Source: Bryobacterales bacterium
GTDB lineage: Bacteria; Acidobacteriota; Terriglobia; Bryobacterales; Bryobacteraceae
NCBI GenBank assembly: GCA_025350625.1
Contig: JANXXL010000040.1
Location: forward strand, 1 to 64,000
DNA: 64,000 nt
Reading direction: 5' to 3'
Part shown: piece after piece, positions 28,350 through 37,729 of the stretch
Layout of the letters: every line of letters begins with the position of its first letter
How positions within the stretch are numbered: position 1 is the stretch's first letter
Translations under genes and position numbers: made by a program
The notes under the pieces: generated by a model
Seen by the model: the letters and a program-made list of their open reading frames with translations, nothing else
Told to the model about the DNA's origin: nothing
The model's database searches: none

Positions 28350-29147
28350 ATGCGATATTTTAGTGTTTTCCTGTTGTTAGCTGGTCTCGCAGTGGCTGAT
28401 ACCGTTACTTTTCGTGATGGTCACAGTGTGAGCGGGTCGTTTTTGGGTGGAGACTCCAGAAACATCCGTGTGGCGGTTGGGAACCGTGTGGATACCATCC
28501 GCTTGGCGGACATAGACCGGATCACATTTGGAGATTCCGACCAATCCTATGCGCCTCCGACGTTGCGCTATCCGCCCGAAGAGCGGCGTGCCGAGGCGCC
28601 TCCTCCCCCGCCGCCGCAGCGCCGCGAAGAATACAACGACCGGCCGATGATTGCATCGGGAACGGTTCTCACCATCCGCATGACAGACAGCGTCGACTCT
28701 GAGCGCGATCGCGTGGGCCAAACCTTTAACGCAGCGCTTGACGAGCCGGTGATGGACCCGGGCGGCCGCACCTTGGTCCCGCGCGGAGCGGAAGTCGTCG
28801 TTAAGCTGGTCGACGATGTGCAGTCTGGCAAAATTGAAGGCCGCACCATTCTGACGCTCGATATCGTCAGTCTCCGCATAAACGGCCGCGATGTAAACGT
28901 CGACACCACCGCGATCACAGAGCAAAGCAGCTCGCGTACGGCGCGCAGCGGTAAAGTGATCGGAGGCACGGCGGCTCTGGGCGCGATTATCGGAGCGATT
29001 GCCGGTGGAGGCAAGGGCGCGGCTATCGGAGCGGGCGCGGGCGCCGGAGCGGGCACAGTGGCCCAGGTCGCCACTAAGGGCCAGCGGGTGCGCATTCCTT
29101 CGGAAACACGGCTCACCTTCACTCTGCAACAGCCGGTACGGCTGTAA
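28350..29147 (+). CDS. Secreted hypothetical protein with C-terminal glycine-zipper region
   Basis: MRYFSVFLLLAGLAVADTVTFRDGHSVSGSFLGG; GTAALGAIIGAIAGGGKGAAIGAGAGAGAGTVAQ; AGGAGG ribosome-binding site. Confidence 0.8.
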   Translation: MRYFSVFLLLAGLAVADTVTFRDGHSVSGSFLGGDSRNIRVAVGNRVDTIRLADIDRITFGDSDQSYAPPTLRYPPEERRAEAPPPPPPQRREEYNDRPMIASGTVLTIRMTDSVDSERDRVGQTFNAALDEPVMDPGGRTLVPRGAEVVVKLVDDVQSGKIEGRTILTLDIVSLRINGRDVNVDTTAITEQSSSRTARSGKVIGGTAALGAIIGAIAGGGKGAAIGAGAGAGAGTVAQVATKGQRVRIPSETRLTFTLQQPVRL

Positions 29148-29180
29148 GACGGCCGCGAACGCGGTACACTGGCAGATGTT

Positions 29181-29351
29181 ATGGCCATCAGCAAGGAACT
29201 GCTGGAGATCCTCGTTTGCCCCCTGTGCAAAGCGGCACTCGAAATGAAGCAGGACCCTGCGGGGCTGAAATGTGTGCAGTGTAAGCGGGTTTACCCGATT
29301 CGCGACGACATTCCCGTGATGCTGGTCGACGAAGCCCGCATTGAAGAATAG
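29181..29351 (+). CDS. Trm112 family protein
   Basis: Below the ORF-track cutoff: MAISKELLEILVCPLCKAALEMKQDPAGLKCVQCKRVYPIRDDIPVMLVDEARIEE*. Confidence 0.9.
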   Translation: MAISKELLEILVCPLCKAALEMKQDPAGLKCVQCKRVYPIRDDIPVMLVDEARIEE

Positions 29352-29365
29352 GCTACGCGCGAAAA

Positions 29366-30277
29366 ATGGAATCTCTGCTGGCGCGGCTGCCGTCGCGCTC
29401 CTGGATTGCCGTGATCCGCTTGCGGTCCCTCGGCGACTGCGTTCTCACCACACCGGCGCTGGCCCTTCTCAAGTCTCACCGTCCCGATCTGCGCGTTCGC
29501 ATGGTGGTGGAGCCGCGCTTTGCGGGCGTGTTCGAAGGCCACCCGAACGTTGAAGAAATCTCTACGAGCGTGGGCCGCCATGTGGAGTTGGTGTTGAACC
29601 TCCACGGCGGAACACGGAGTATGTGGATGACTGTGACTTCGGGCGCGAAGTTCCGCGCTGGATTCGGACATCACCGCTATAGCTGGATTTACTCGCACCG
29701 GATTCCGCGGGCGCAGCAAATTCTGGGGGAGGAACGCCCGGTTCACACGGCGGAACATTTGGCCTCGGCGATGTTCTGGTTGGGAGTTCCTCAAGCGGAA
29801 ATCCCGAGGGCTTCGCTCTATGCGGGGCGGCGCCCGTCGTACCTGCCGTATGTGGTCATCCACCCGTTTGCCTCGGCGGCCGCGAAAGCCTGGCCCCAGG
29901 AGCGGTTCGTTTCAGTGGCGACCGAGTTACAAAACGCGGGACTGGAGCCGATGATCCTGGCGGGGCCCGTGGATGACGCGGGGCCGTTTTCAAAATTTCA
30001 GGTGTTTCGCAACGCGCCGCTCGCGGAGGTGAAGAATCTGATGTCGGGCGCGGCCCTGTTCATCGGCAACGACAGTGGTCCGGCGCACATCGCGGCCGCT
30101 TTCGGCGTTCCGGTGGTGGTGCTGTTCGGTCCATCCGACCCGGTGACCTGGGCTCCGTGGCGCACCGAGGCTCGGGTGCTTACCTCGCGCGGCGCGATCA
30201 CCGACATCGCAGTGGAACAGGTGATGGCCGCGGCGGAAGCGTTGCGCCCTGCGCCCGTAAAGGAGCAGCAGGCATGA
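29366..30277 (+). CDS. Glycosyltransferase family 9 (heptosyltransferase-like)
   Basis: IRLRSLGDCVLTTPALALLKSHRPDLRVRMVVEPRFAGVF; VIHPFASAAAKAWPQERF; FIGNDSGPAHIAAAFGVPVVVLFGPSDP. Confidence 0.93.
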   Translation: MESLLARLPSRSWIAVIRLRSLGDCVLTTPALALLKSHRPDLRVRMVVEPRFAGVFEGHPNVEEISTSVGRHVELVLNLHGGTRSMWMTVTSGAKFRAGFGHHRYSWIYSHRIPRAQQILGEERPVHTAEHLASAMFWLGVPQAEIPRASLYAGRRPSYLPYVVIHPFASAAAKAWPQERFVSVATELQNAGLEPMILAGPVDDAGPFSKFQVFRNAPLAEVKNLMSGAALFIGNDSGPAHIAAAFGVPVVVLFGPSDPVTWAPWRTEARVLTSRGAITDIAVEQVMAAAEALRPAPVKEQQA

Positions 30278-32091
30278 AAGAACTAGGCCGGCTGCTGCGC
30301 TTTTCGCGTCCCTATACGCCTTACCTGGTTTTTTCGGTCCTGCTGATGGCCTGCGTGGGGGCGGCGCAGGCCTTGACTGCCCTGCTGATTGGACCTGTGT
30401 TTGACAGGGTCCTCAATCCGGGTTCGGCCGATGCGCCGGTGCTGCTGTTCACGATCCCCATCTTTCGATACAAACTGTTTCTTTCAGACTTGATGCCGGC
30501 TTCGATCCATAACGTGTGGACCATGGTTGCGGTGGGAATTCTGGCGGTGTTTTTCGTCAAGGGCATATGCGATTACTGCGCCAACTATTTGATTAATTAC
30601 GTGGGCTTTTCGGCGGTCACGGACCTGCGGCAGACGGTATTCGACCGGGTGGTGCATCAAGACGCCCACTTCTTTGAGGCCAACTCGACGGCCCGCGTGA
30701 TGTCGTCCATCATGAACGATCTCGAAAAGATCCAGGTGGCGCTATCGCAAATTTTGGCGGATTGGCTGCGGCAAAGCTTCACGGCGCTCGGGCTTTTGGC
30801 CGTGGTGTTACAGACCGACTGGAAGCTGGCTACCGTCAGCCTAACCGTACTGCCGTTTGTGTTGCTGCCCACGCTGCGACTGGGGCGGCGCATCCGCCGG
30901 ACCACGCGTAATGCGCAGGATAACGCCGCGGAATTGAACCAGGTGCTGCAGGAGACCTTGAGCGGCCACCAGGTGGTGAAGTCCTTCGGAGCGGAAGAGG
31001 TCGAGTCCAACCGCTTCCGCGACCGCGCCGAAAAGCTGCGCGACAGTAACTTGCGGTATGTCGCGCAACAAGCCATTGCCAGTCCGGTAATCGAATTTTT
31101 TGGCGCGGTGACCATTGTGGGGCTGCTTACCTACGCGCGAATCCAGATCAAGGCCGGCGCGATGACTACCGGAGAATTCAGCAGCTTCGTGATCGCCCTG
31201 CTCATGCTGTATGAGCCGGTCAAGCGCTTAACCGGCATCCACAACATCTTTCAACAGGCGTTGGGCGCGTCCCAGAAAGTGTTCGAATATCTGGATCGCG
31301 ATCAGCACGTGAAGGAGAAGCCGGGTGCGGTGAAACTGGCGCGCTTTGAGAAGTCCATCCATTTCGATGACGTGCGTTTTCGCTACCCGAGCGTCCCGGA
31401 CGGTTTCAAGCTGGATTCGATTCAACTCGAAGTGAAGCGCGGCGAGGTAGTGGCGCTAGTCGGATCGAGCGGGGCGGGGAAGACCACGCTGGCGAATCTG
31501 GTCCCGCGTTTTTACGACGTGACTGGCGGCGCCATTCTTATCGACGGGCGCGATATTCGCGATCTGCGGCTGGCTTCGTTGCGGGACAAAATCAGCATCG
31601 TGGCGCAGGATACCTTTCTGTTTAACGACACGGTGGCCGCCAATATAGGCTATGGCTTGCGCTATGCATCGCGCGAACAAGTTCACGAGGCCGCGCGCAA
31701 CGCCAAGGCGGAGGAATTCATTCTGCGGTTGCCGCAGGGTTACGACACCATCATCGGCGAGCGCGGGGCTAAGCTATCGGGCGGTCAACGGCAGCGGCTG
31801 GCGATCGCCCGGGCGCTGCTGAAAAGTGCGCCCATCTTGATTCTGGACGAAGCCACCTCGCACCTGGACACCGAATCCGAGCGGTTAGTGCAGAGCGCGT
31901 TGCAGAATCTGATGGCGCATCGCACGGTGCTGGTTATCGCGCACCGGCTGTCCACCGTGCGCCGCGCCGATAAGATCGTGGTGCTGGATCAGGGACGCAT
32001 CGCCGAGACCGGCACCCACGATGAACTGGTGACCCGTGGCGGCATCTATCAGCGCCTGCACGATATGCAGTTTCTCGAAGCCGACGCGTAG
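30274..32091 (+). CDS. ABC transporter, fused permease/ATPase (MsbA-like)
   Basis: MKELGRLLRFSRPYTPYLVF start with ATGA overlap; VGSSGAGKTTLANLVPRFYDV, LSGGQRQRLAIARALLKSAPILILDEATSHLDTESE. Confidence 0.93.
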   Translation: MKELGRLLRFSRPYTPYLVFSVLLMACVGAAQALTALLIGPVFDRVLNPGSADAPVLLFTIPIFRYKLFLSDLMPASIHNVWTMVAVGILAVFFVKGICDYCANYLINYVGFSAVTDLRQTVFDRVVHQDAHFFEANSTARVMSSIMNDLEKIQVALSQILADWLRQSFTALGLLAVVLQTDWKLATVSLTVLPFVLLPTLRLGRRIRRTTRNAQDNAAELNQVLQETLSGHQVVKSFGAEEVESNRFRDRAEKLRDSNLRYVAQQAIASPVIEFFGAVTIVGLLTYARIQIKAGAMTTGEFSSFVIALLMLYEPVKRLTGIHNIFQQALGASQKVFEYLDRDQHVKEKPGAVKLARFEKSIHFDDVRFRYPSVPDGFKLDSIQLEVKRGEVVALVGSSGAGKTTLANLVPRFYDVTGGAILIDGRDIRDLRLASLRDKISIVAQDTFLFNDTVAANIGYGLRYASREQVHEAARNAKAEEFILRLPQGYDTIIGERGAKLSGGQRQRLAIARALLKSAPILILDEATSHLDTESERLVQSALQNLMAHRTVLVIAHRLSTVRRADKIVVLDQGRIAETGTHDELVTRGGIYQRLHDMQFLEADA

Positions 32092-32104
32092 GGCCCGGTG
32101 GGCG

Positions 32105-32299
32105 TCAGGGCTGTACTTTGCGGATCACGCTTCCCAGCTTGGCGCGTTCCTCCGGCGTGCCTCGAAGGTATTCTCCGGTGGATTTGGCTGGAATCCGCTG
32201 ACCCTCGCTCACGCCGACCTTTTCGTCGATCGCGCGATTCTGGGCTATCCGCGCCGTGGTTCGTTCCGTCGGAGTCATCAAGTGATATGGTTTGCTCAT
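32105..32299 (-). CDS. Small hypothetical protein
   Basis: MSKPYHLMTPTERTTARIAQNRAIDEKVGVSEGQRIPAKSTGEYLRGTPEERAKLGSVIRKVQP. Confidence 0.4.
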   Translation of the reverse strand: MSKPYHLMTPTERTTARIAQNRAIDEKVGVSEGQRIPAKSTGEYLRGTPEERAKLGSVIRKVQP

Positions 32300-32389
32300 G
32301 GAGACACCCCCCACTATCATCGCAGTTACGGTAGGGTCAATGTACGACTACGAAAACCAGCCGAACTGCTGACGTGATAGGGTTTTTCT

Positions 32390-33499
32390 ATGGGGACCAT
32401 ACGAACATTACTGGCCATCTCCGTGGTTCTCGCGCACACGCCAGTGGGCGCTGTTCTGGCCGACGCCCAACTGGCGGTCCAGATTTTTTTCTGCATTTCC
32501 GGATTTCTGATGACCTATATTCTGCAGAACGTGCCGGCTTACTCCAACTGGAAGCGGTTTTATCAAAATCGGGCCTTGCGCCTCTACCCAACTTATTGGG
32601 CTTGCGCCCTCCTCACCCTGGCTTTAATCACTGTCGAGCAAATCGTATTTCATCATTCCCGCCTTACCGGGTTCGGAAATCTTCCCGTTGCCGGCCAATT
32701 GTTGCTTGTGATTTCAAATGTGGCGCTTTTCGGCCAGGATCTCGTAATGTTCACGGGGGTGACCAATCACCAGCTTGTGTTGGTTTCGGATTTCACCAGA
32801 TCGGATACCCAACTTTGGACTTTCCTGTTGATTCCACCGGCGTGGACACTCGCCGTTGAGCTATGTTTTTATGCCGTCGCTCCAATGATCGTTCGCCGGC
32901 TGTGGGCGGTGATTGCACTGCTCTGTCTTTCCGTCGTCATTCGGGCGATTGGGTTTGCTCATGGCTTCACTCACGACCCGTGGACTTACCGATTTTTCCC
33001 CTTCGAGTTACGCCTGTTTTTGTTAGGCTCGCTCTCCTGTCACTTATATTCGAAACTATCTCTCGGCGCCTTTTACGCCAAGCGGGGAACGCAATTTGCA
33101 GGGTACGTCATCATGGTGACGTTGATACTGCTTTCGTCGCGGGCTGGTCTCGACCATTATTCCAATGCGATTTTGTTGGCGACGTTCTTGGCACTGCCGT
33201 CGTTATTCCATTTCCAGCAGCTTCATCCATTCGATTCATGGGTGGGGGAACTTTCTTATCCCGTGTACGTGGGGCATTGGCTGGTGCTGGGATTGGCGTC
33301 GGAAATTCGCAGCTTCGCCGGACCTGCCAGGCACAATCAGGTGCTGTTCTCAGTCGCGGAGGTAGTGGGGTCCTTGATCTTCGCATATTTATTGAAGCGC
33401 TTAGTGGCTGATCCTATCGAGGTAGCGCGGCGTGCCATCCGTCAAAGACCCGCGCCGATGGATGCCGCAATCGAACACCGGGAGCGTGTGAGATTGTAG
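32390..33499 (+). CDS. Acyltransferase 3 family membrane protein
   Basis: MGTIRTLLAISVVLAHTPVG, VQIFFCISGFLMTYIL, NRALRLYPTYW, SYPVYVGHWLVL; multi-TM. Confidence 0.92.
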   Translation: MGTIRTLLAISVVLAHTPVGAVLADAQLAVQIFFCISGFLMTYILQNVPAYSNWKRFYQNRALRLYPTYWACALLTLALITVEQIVFHHSRLTGFGNLPVAGQLLLVISNVALFGQDLVMFTGVTNHQLVLVSDFTRSDTQLWTFLLIPPAWTLAVELCFYAVAPMIVRRLWAVIALLCLSVVIRAIGFAHGFTHDPWTYRFFPFELRLFLLGSLSCHLYSKLSLGAFYAKRGTQFAGYVIMVTLILLSSRAGLDHYSNAILLATFLALPSLFHFQQLHPFDSWVGELSYPVYVGHWLVLGLASEIRSFAGPARHNQVLFSVAEVVGSLIFAYLLKRLVADPIEVARRAIRQRPAPMDAAIEHRERVRL

Positions 33500-33514
33500 G
33501 CAAACGGGCAGGGT

Positions 33515-34117
33515 TCAGTCGTGTCCCACTACTTTCCCGGTAGTCGCGTCCACGCTTACTGTGTACTCTGCGGAGGATACCGTCCCGCCCCACAGAACGC
33601 GCCATGTTGGGTTCGGGAACCGCGATGCGGCTTCATACTGGAGTAAATAACTCACTGGCGGGCGGGTGCCGGGTTTATTCAAGTAGGGTGCGGCAGCGGT
33701 AGTGGCGGCTTCGAGTGCCTCGGTAGTGTCCGTTTTTAAAAGGGCCGGTGAAAATGATCGATTCGGCCCGCCGTGCCAGGATTCCTGCTGTCCCGGGAAC
33801 ACGCCCTTGTGCAGGCCCTCGGCTTCGACCGCGGACCAAGTGTAGGTGCGCGCGCGCGCCATCATTTCCGATACAAAGACCACTTCCCAAGCACCCGCTT
33901 TGCCTTGTTCCAGCGGAACGCCGGGGGCAATCAGGCTGCGAATGGTGAGCGGCATGCTATCGGAGGCCCATATGCGCGAGGAGCCGTACATATACTGGAA
34001 GGCCTGACGGCCGCTAATGGGCGCCGGCGGGGCTTCTGCTTGTTTGGCGATGGGCGCTGGACTATCGGAACAGCCAGCGAGTAGAATCGCCGCCGCGGCG
34101 GCGAACAAAATCCGCAT
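33515..34117 (-). CDS. Hypothetical lipoprotein
   Basis: MRILFAAAAAILLAGCSDSPAP lipobox; C-terminal PepSY-like WRVLWGGTVSSAEYTVSVDATTGKVVGHD. Confidence 0.75.
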   Translation of the reverse strand: MRILFAAAAAILLAGCSDSPAPIAKQAEAPPAPISGRQAFQYMYGSSRIWASDSMPLTIRSLIAPGVPLEQGKAGAWEVVFVSEMMARARTYTWSAVEAEGLHKGVFPGQQESWHGGPNRSFSPALLKTDTTEALEAATTAAAPYLNKPGTRPPVSYLLQYEAASRFPNPTWRVLWGGTVSSAEYTVSVDATTGKVVGHD

Positions 34118-34129
34118 ATAAAACCACTG

Positions 34130-34630
34130 TCAGACGGTGGAGTGCCGGCTGTCAACTTCGAGCTGCTCCGTGCGAGTTATCTCGCACAGGCGGCGCAGCA
34201 GTCGGATCTGCCCCGCATGATACAAATCGTGAGCGGCGGCGCCGCGGATCAAGTGGCAGACGGAAGGCGTGAAAGCCTTGGCCGCTAATCCGGCCACCGC
34301 GTCACGCAGGTGGCCATGCTCGGTTTCTAAGAGTGCAATGTCTTGCTTCCATGCAGATTCGGAGACGGCCACGCCCTCTACGGGTCTCTCGAAAAAGTTG
34401 CTTCCGGGAAGCACGAAGGATCCGCGCTTCTCGCGCAGTAGGCGTCGCCGCACCACGTACTTCCAGTAGGCTGCATGCAGCGTCAGTTCCCAAATGTTGT
34501 GACGATCGCCCGCGGGACGCCAAGCCGCTTCGGCGGCGGCAACTCCACGGATCGCGCTACGAAGATTGGGGCCGTGCCAGGATTTCTTATCGAAAGCCTC
34601 GTCCAGCAGATCCAGCAGGAATTCTTTCAT
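34130..34630 (-). CDS. DinB family protein
   Basis: NIWELTLHAAYWKYVVRRRLL; LIRGAAAHDLYHAGQIRLLRRL (conserved His positions). Confidence 0.85.
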   Translation of the reverse strand: MKEFLLDLLDEAFDKKSWHGPNLRSAIRGVAAAEAAWRPAGDRHNIWELTLHAAYWKYVVRRRLLREKRGSFVLPGSNFFERPVEGVAVSESAWKQDIALLETEHGHLRDAVAGLAAKAFTPSVCHLIRGAAAHDLYHAGQIRLLRRLCEITRTEQLEVDSRHSTV

Positions 34631-34887
34631 CGCAAATGCGCCGGGGTGACACGCGTCTTGGGCTGACTCTCCGAACGCAGATACACATTCACTTCTTCGA
34701 GAGAGCCGAAAAATCGCACGAAAGCATGGTCAGCAAGATTCGAAGGGCAGTGGCGCGCCTGCCGGAAGTCGCGCGGCCGAAACTGGTCGGTGAAGGAGAT
34801 TACCGCTGCGCCTAACGGCCGGTATTCGTGCGTGCCTTGCGCCCACGCGAGTCCGTTGTCGGCATCGATCCAGAGGGCGAAGCCCAT
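34627..34887 (-). CDS. Small hypothetical protein
   Basis: MGFALWIDADNGLAWAQGTHEYRPLGAAVISFTDQFRP...; ATGA overlap with the DinB gene. Confidence 0.65.
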   Translation of the reverse strand: MGFALWIDADNGLAWAQGTHEYRPLGAAVISFTDQFRPRDFRQARHCPSNLADHAFVRFFGSLEEVNVYLRSESQPKTRVTPAHLR

Positions 34888-34894
34888 AGTTTCC

Positions 34895-35581
34895 TTATGA
34901 AGGTGGCGAGCCGCCGCGTGCGGCCTGCTCCAACAAGCGCGCGGCGCGAGCCGGATTGAAGACGCCGCAGGAACAGAATCGCGTCAGGTAACCGGCGGCC
35001 TGCTCCGGCGTGCGGCGGCCTTCTTTCACCCAATCGATCATCTTTTTCGCCAGCGAGTGGCTCACCATGCCGTGCCCGCACATCGTCGATAGCAGCATGA
35101 CATCGGCGTTCGGCAGCTTTTCGGTCTTGCCTTCGAAGCCGAGTGAGTAGCCAACGCTATGGCGCGGTATCCCGGCCGCGAAACAGCACTGCTCGGCACC
35201 GTCGACAGAGGTCGAGATGTTGATGCTCAGTCCTAGATCGGCCTGCTTGATTGCCTTCACGAAATCCTCGGCGGCAACCCGGTTGTCGAAAACCGCCGCT
35301 ACGGTGGTGAGGGCATCCAGGCCATCGATCACGGTTTTAAAATCGATGGTAGCATCGCGATTCCAGTGCGACAGCGGATTCATCTCGCGTGACGGCCGTA
35401 ACGCGCCGCCATGGATCGCATCGCCCAGATTTACGGGCTTAAACGGGACCGCCATTTCCAGGAATTGGCGCAGTTTAGGCAACGCGTCGCCATCGTTTTT
35501 GCCGCGGGAGCACATCGCAAAGACGATGTAGTCGTCCGCGAAACTCTGCGACGGCCCGAAGCGGTGGAGCGTGTTGGTCAT
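34895..35581 (-). CDS. Conserved hypothetical protein, Cys-rich C-terminal region, partner of the downstream-numbered ferredoxin gene
   Basis: SVDGAEQCCFAAGIPRHSVGYSLGFEGKTEKLPNADVMLLSTMCGHGMVSHSLAKKMIDWVKEGRRTPEQAAGYLTRFCSCGVFNPARAARLLE; ATGA overlap. Confidence 0.8.
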   Translation of the reverse strand: MTNTLHRFGPSQSFADDYIVFAMCSRGKNDGDALPKLRQFLEMAVPFKPVNLGDAIHGGALRPSREMNPLSHWNRDATIDFKTVIDGLDALTTVAAVFDNRVAAEDFVKAIKQADLGLSINISTSVDGAEQCCFAAGIPRHSVGYSLGFEGKTEKLPNADVMLLSTMCGHGMVSHSLAKKMIDWVKEGRRTPEQAAGYLTRFCSCGVFNPARAARLLEQAARGGSPPS

Positions 35582-36381
35582 GCGGTTACTCGTCCTAACC
35601 CGATGTTGGTTTTGGCGCGCTGCGGATGGTAGCCGAGTCTTTCGAGGATTGGCGCCACTACGTTGTCCTCGCCCTGATCATCGCAGCGCGCACCAACACC
35701 CAACGCGACCACGGTGTCAATTTGCTTCTCGACATCCCACACCAGACGGATAATTTCTTCGGTGCGCTCGACCGGGACCTTGATCTCGATAATAGCCGAC
35801 AGCACTTTTTCGTTCAGAACGTCTTCGCGGATGGTCCCGGTTGTTACATCGCTCATCAGCGACGTGACCGGATTGCGTTTTTCGAAACTCACTCCAGCGC
35901 GCGCCAGCGCCCAGCACATGGTCTGCAGATCCCGGAACCAGACCCCCACGCCGGGGCGGCCGAATTCGATGGTGAAGCCCACCTCTCCCGCTTTCACTCG
36001 GCCGCTGACATCGTTGGTTTTCACTTCCTCGGTTCCGCGGCCATGGACGCCGGTAGATTCGTGGGGAACACGAGGGTCGGAAAATGCACGCCGCACCGTG
36101 CGCGGCCAAACCAGTTCATCGGGCGCGAAAGCTGCGGTGGGGCATACGTCCGGTTCAGGATCGAAACGAAGGCGCAGCGTTTGAAATACTTTGCGCAGAC
36201 TGCGGACGAAGGTGGGGTTCAAGTGTTCCTGACTCAGTCCGTTGTAGCAGGCGTAACATTCGACGCACTCTTTCGAGTTAACGGTGGCGCGGCGCGTAGC
36301 GGGATCGATATAAATCGCCCCCACCGGGCAAACGTAGGTACAGTTGCCGCAGGCGACACATTTGTCTGGATTGATCTTCAC
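35578..36381 (-). CDS. 4Fe-4S ferredoxin-domain protein with uncharacterised C-terminal region
   Basis: GTG start VKINPDKCVACGNCTYVCPVGAIYIDPATRRATVNSKECVECYACYNGLSQEHLNP; the ORF-track extension to 36624 is antisense to the MFS gene and rejected. Confidence 0.85.
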   Translation of the reverse strand: MKINPDKCVACGNCTYVCPVGAIYIDPATRRATVNSKECVECYACYNGLSQEHLNPTFVRSLRKVFQTLRLRFDPEPDVCPTAAFAPDELVWPRTVRRAFSDPRVPHESTGVHGRGTEEVKTNDVSGRVKAGEVGFTIEFGRPGVGVWFRDLQTMCWALARAGVSFEKRNPVTSLMSDVTTGTIREDVLNEKVLSAIIEIKVPVERTEEIIRLVWDVEKQIDTVVALGVGARCDDQGEDNVVAPILERLGYHPQRAKTNIGLGRVTA

Positions 36382-36389
36382 TATTCTTA

Positions 36390-37688
36390 TTATGCAATGC
36401 GCTTGGTGGCGTCTATCTTCAAGTAGAGAATCGCCGCAATTAAGCACAGCGCGCTGGTAATGAAGAAAGGCGCGTTCCAGCCGTAGCGGGTGGCCGCGTA
36501 AGTCACCACCGCCGCCGACATCGCGCCGCCTATGTTGCCGAGCGTATTCATTACCGCCGAAACCGATCCCGCGAAATCGCCGCCGATATCGAGGGGCACG
36601 GCCCAGGAGATGCCCACGGTCCATTCCAGGCCGAAAAACGCAATGCAGTAGAACGCCACGGAAATTTTAGGATCGTGCGCCAGTACCGCGGGAACCGTGG
36701 CCGCACCAGAGAGGAGAAATCCCGCAATGGCAACCCAACGCCGCGCCAGATTGACGTTACTGGTCCGCCGCAGCACGTGATCGGAAAACCAACCTCCAGC
36801 CAGATCGCCCAGCGTGCCGGCAAACAGCGGGAGACTTGCGTACAGACCCATCTTCGCCAGGGTCATGCCGCGCGAGTCGTGCAGATAGGTGGGAAACCAG
36901 TCGTTATAGACGTTCAGATTGAAGTTGTAGCAGAAGTACATCACCGACAGAACCCACAGATTGCTGTGCGAAAGGATCTTGCGCCAGGGAATCTCGGTCG
37001 AGCGCTTGCGGCCGGAGCCGATCAGTTCGCGCTCGGCTGCGTTCACGCTGGGGTGCTCTTCGGGGGTGTCGCGGTAGTAAAAATACCACACTGCCGACCA
37101 CAGCACTCCTAGCAAACCGAAAACCAGGAACGCCGCGCGCCAGCCAAACTTTGCCATGATAAGCACGACAATGGGCGGCGTGAGGGCTGCGCCCAAGCGG
37201 GACCCGGCGTGCGTGACGCCCTGCGCGAAGCCGCGCTCGGTAGGCCGCATCCAGCGCGCGAGCGAACGGGTTGCGATAGGGAATGCACCGGCCTCGCCCA
37301 GTCCAAAGAACACTTGGATGACCAGCATCGAAGCCGCGTTCCATGCCCGCCCGGTTAGGATCGTGAAAATGCTCCACCAGGTGACCACCCACGTCAGCGC
37401 GCGGCGTGCGCCGAAGCGGTCCCCTAGCCATCCGCCGGGGATTTGAAACAGCGCGTAGGCCATGCGGAAGCTGAAGGTGATCCAGCCCATCATTACCAGC
37501 GAGATTCCCAGCTCGTCACGGATCACCGGTCGTGCGACGGCCAGGATCTGGCGGTCCATGTAAGTAATCATGTACGCCGCTACCGTCAGGCCTAGAACGA
37601 TGTGGCGGACATGCGTGGGGCGTTCGCGGTAGGGCGCGCCGGTTCCGACTGAGGTCTGCGTTAACGGATTAGGAGGCTGGATTGCCAC
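36390..37688 (-). CDS. MFS transporter, anion:cation symporter (ACS)-like
   Basis: 12-TM pattern; YMDRQILAVARPVIRDELGISLVMMGWITFSFRMAYALFQIPGGWLGDRFGARR. Confidence 0.93.
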   Translation of the reverse strand: MAIQPPNPLTQTSVGTGAPYRERPTHVRHIVLGLTVAAYMITYMDRQILAVARPVIRDELGISLVMMGWITFSFRMAYALFQIPGGWLGDRFGARRALTWVVTWWSIFTILTGRAWNAASMLVIQVFFGLGEAGAFPIATRSLARWMRPTERGFAQGVTHAGSRLGAALTPPIVVLIMAKFGWRAAFLVFGLLGVLWSAVWYFYYRDTPEEHPSVNAAERELIGSGRKRSTEIPWRKILSHSNLWVLSVMYFCYNFNLNVYNDWFPTYLHDSRGMTLAKMGLYASLPLFAGTLGDLAGGWFSDHVLRRTSNVNLARRWVAIAGFLLSGAATVPAVLAHDPKISVAFYCIAFFGLEWTVGISWAVPLDIGGDFAGSVSAVMNTLGNIGGAMSAAVVTYAATRYGWNAPFFITSALCLIAAILYLKIDATKRIA

Positions 37689-37729
37689 AACGAGTGATCA
37701 TACCATCCCGGAGCCGCGCATGGCTGCTC

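Noticed and set aside
30157-30273. N-terminal extension of the ABC transporter ORF
   Set aside because: Overlaps the GT9 gene out of frame; ATG at 30274 gives a typical MsbA-like start with ATGA overlap.
35626-36426. 266-aa plus-strand ORF
   Set aside because: Antisense to the ferredoxin gene, which has clear Fe-S motifs; shadow ORF.
36382-36624. N-terminal extension of the ferredoxin ORF in the track
   Set aside because: The added residues overlap the MFS gene in another frame and are Arg-rich; a GTG start at 36381 gives a normal ferredoxin N-terminus.
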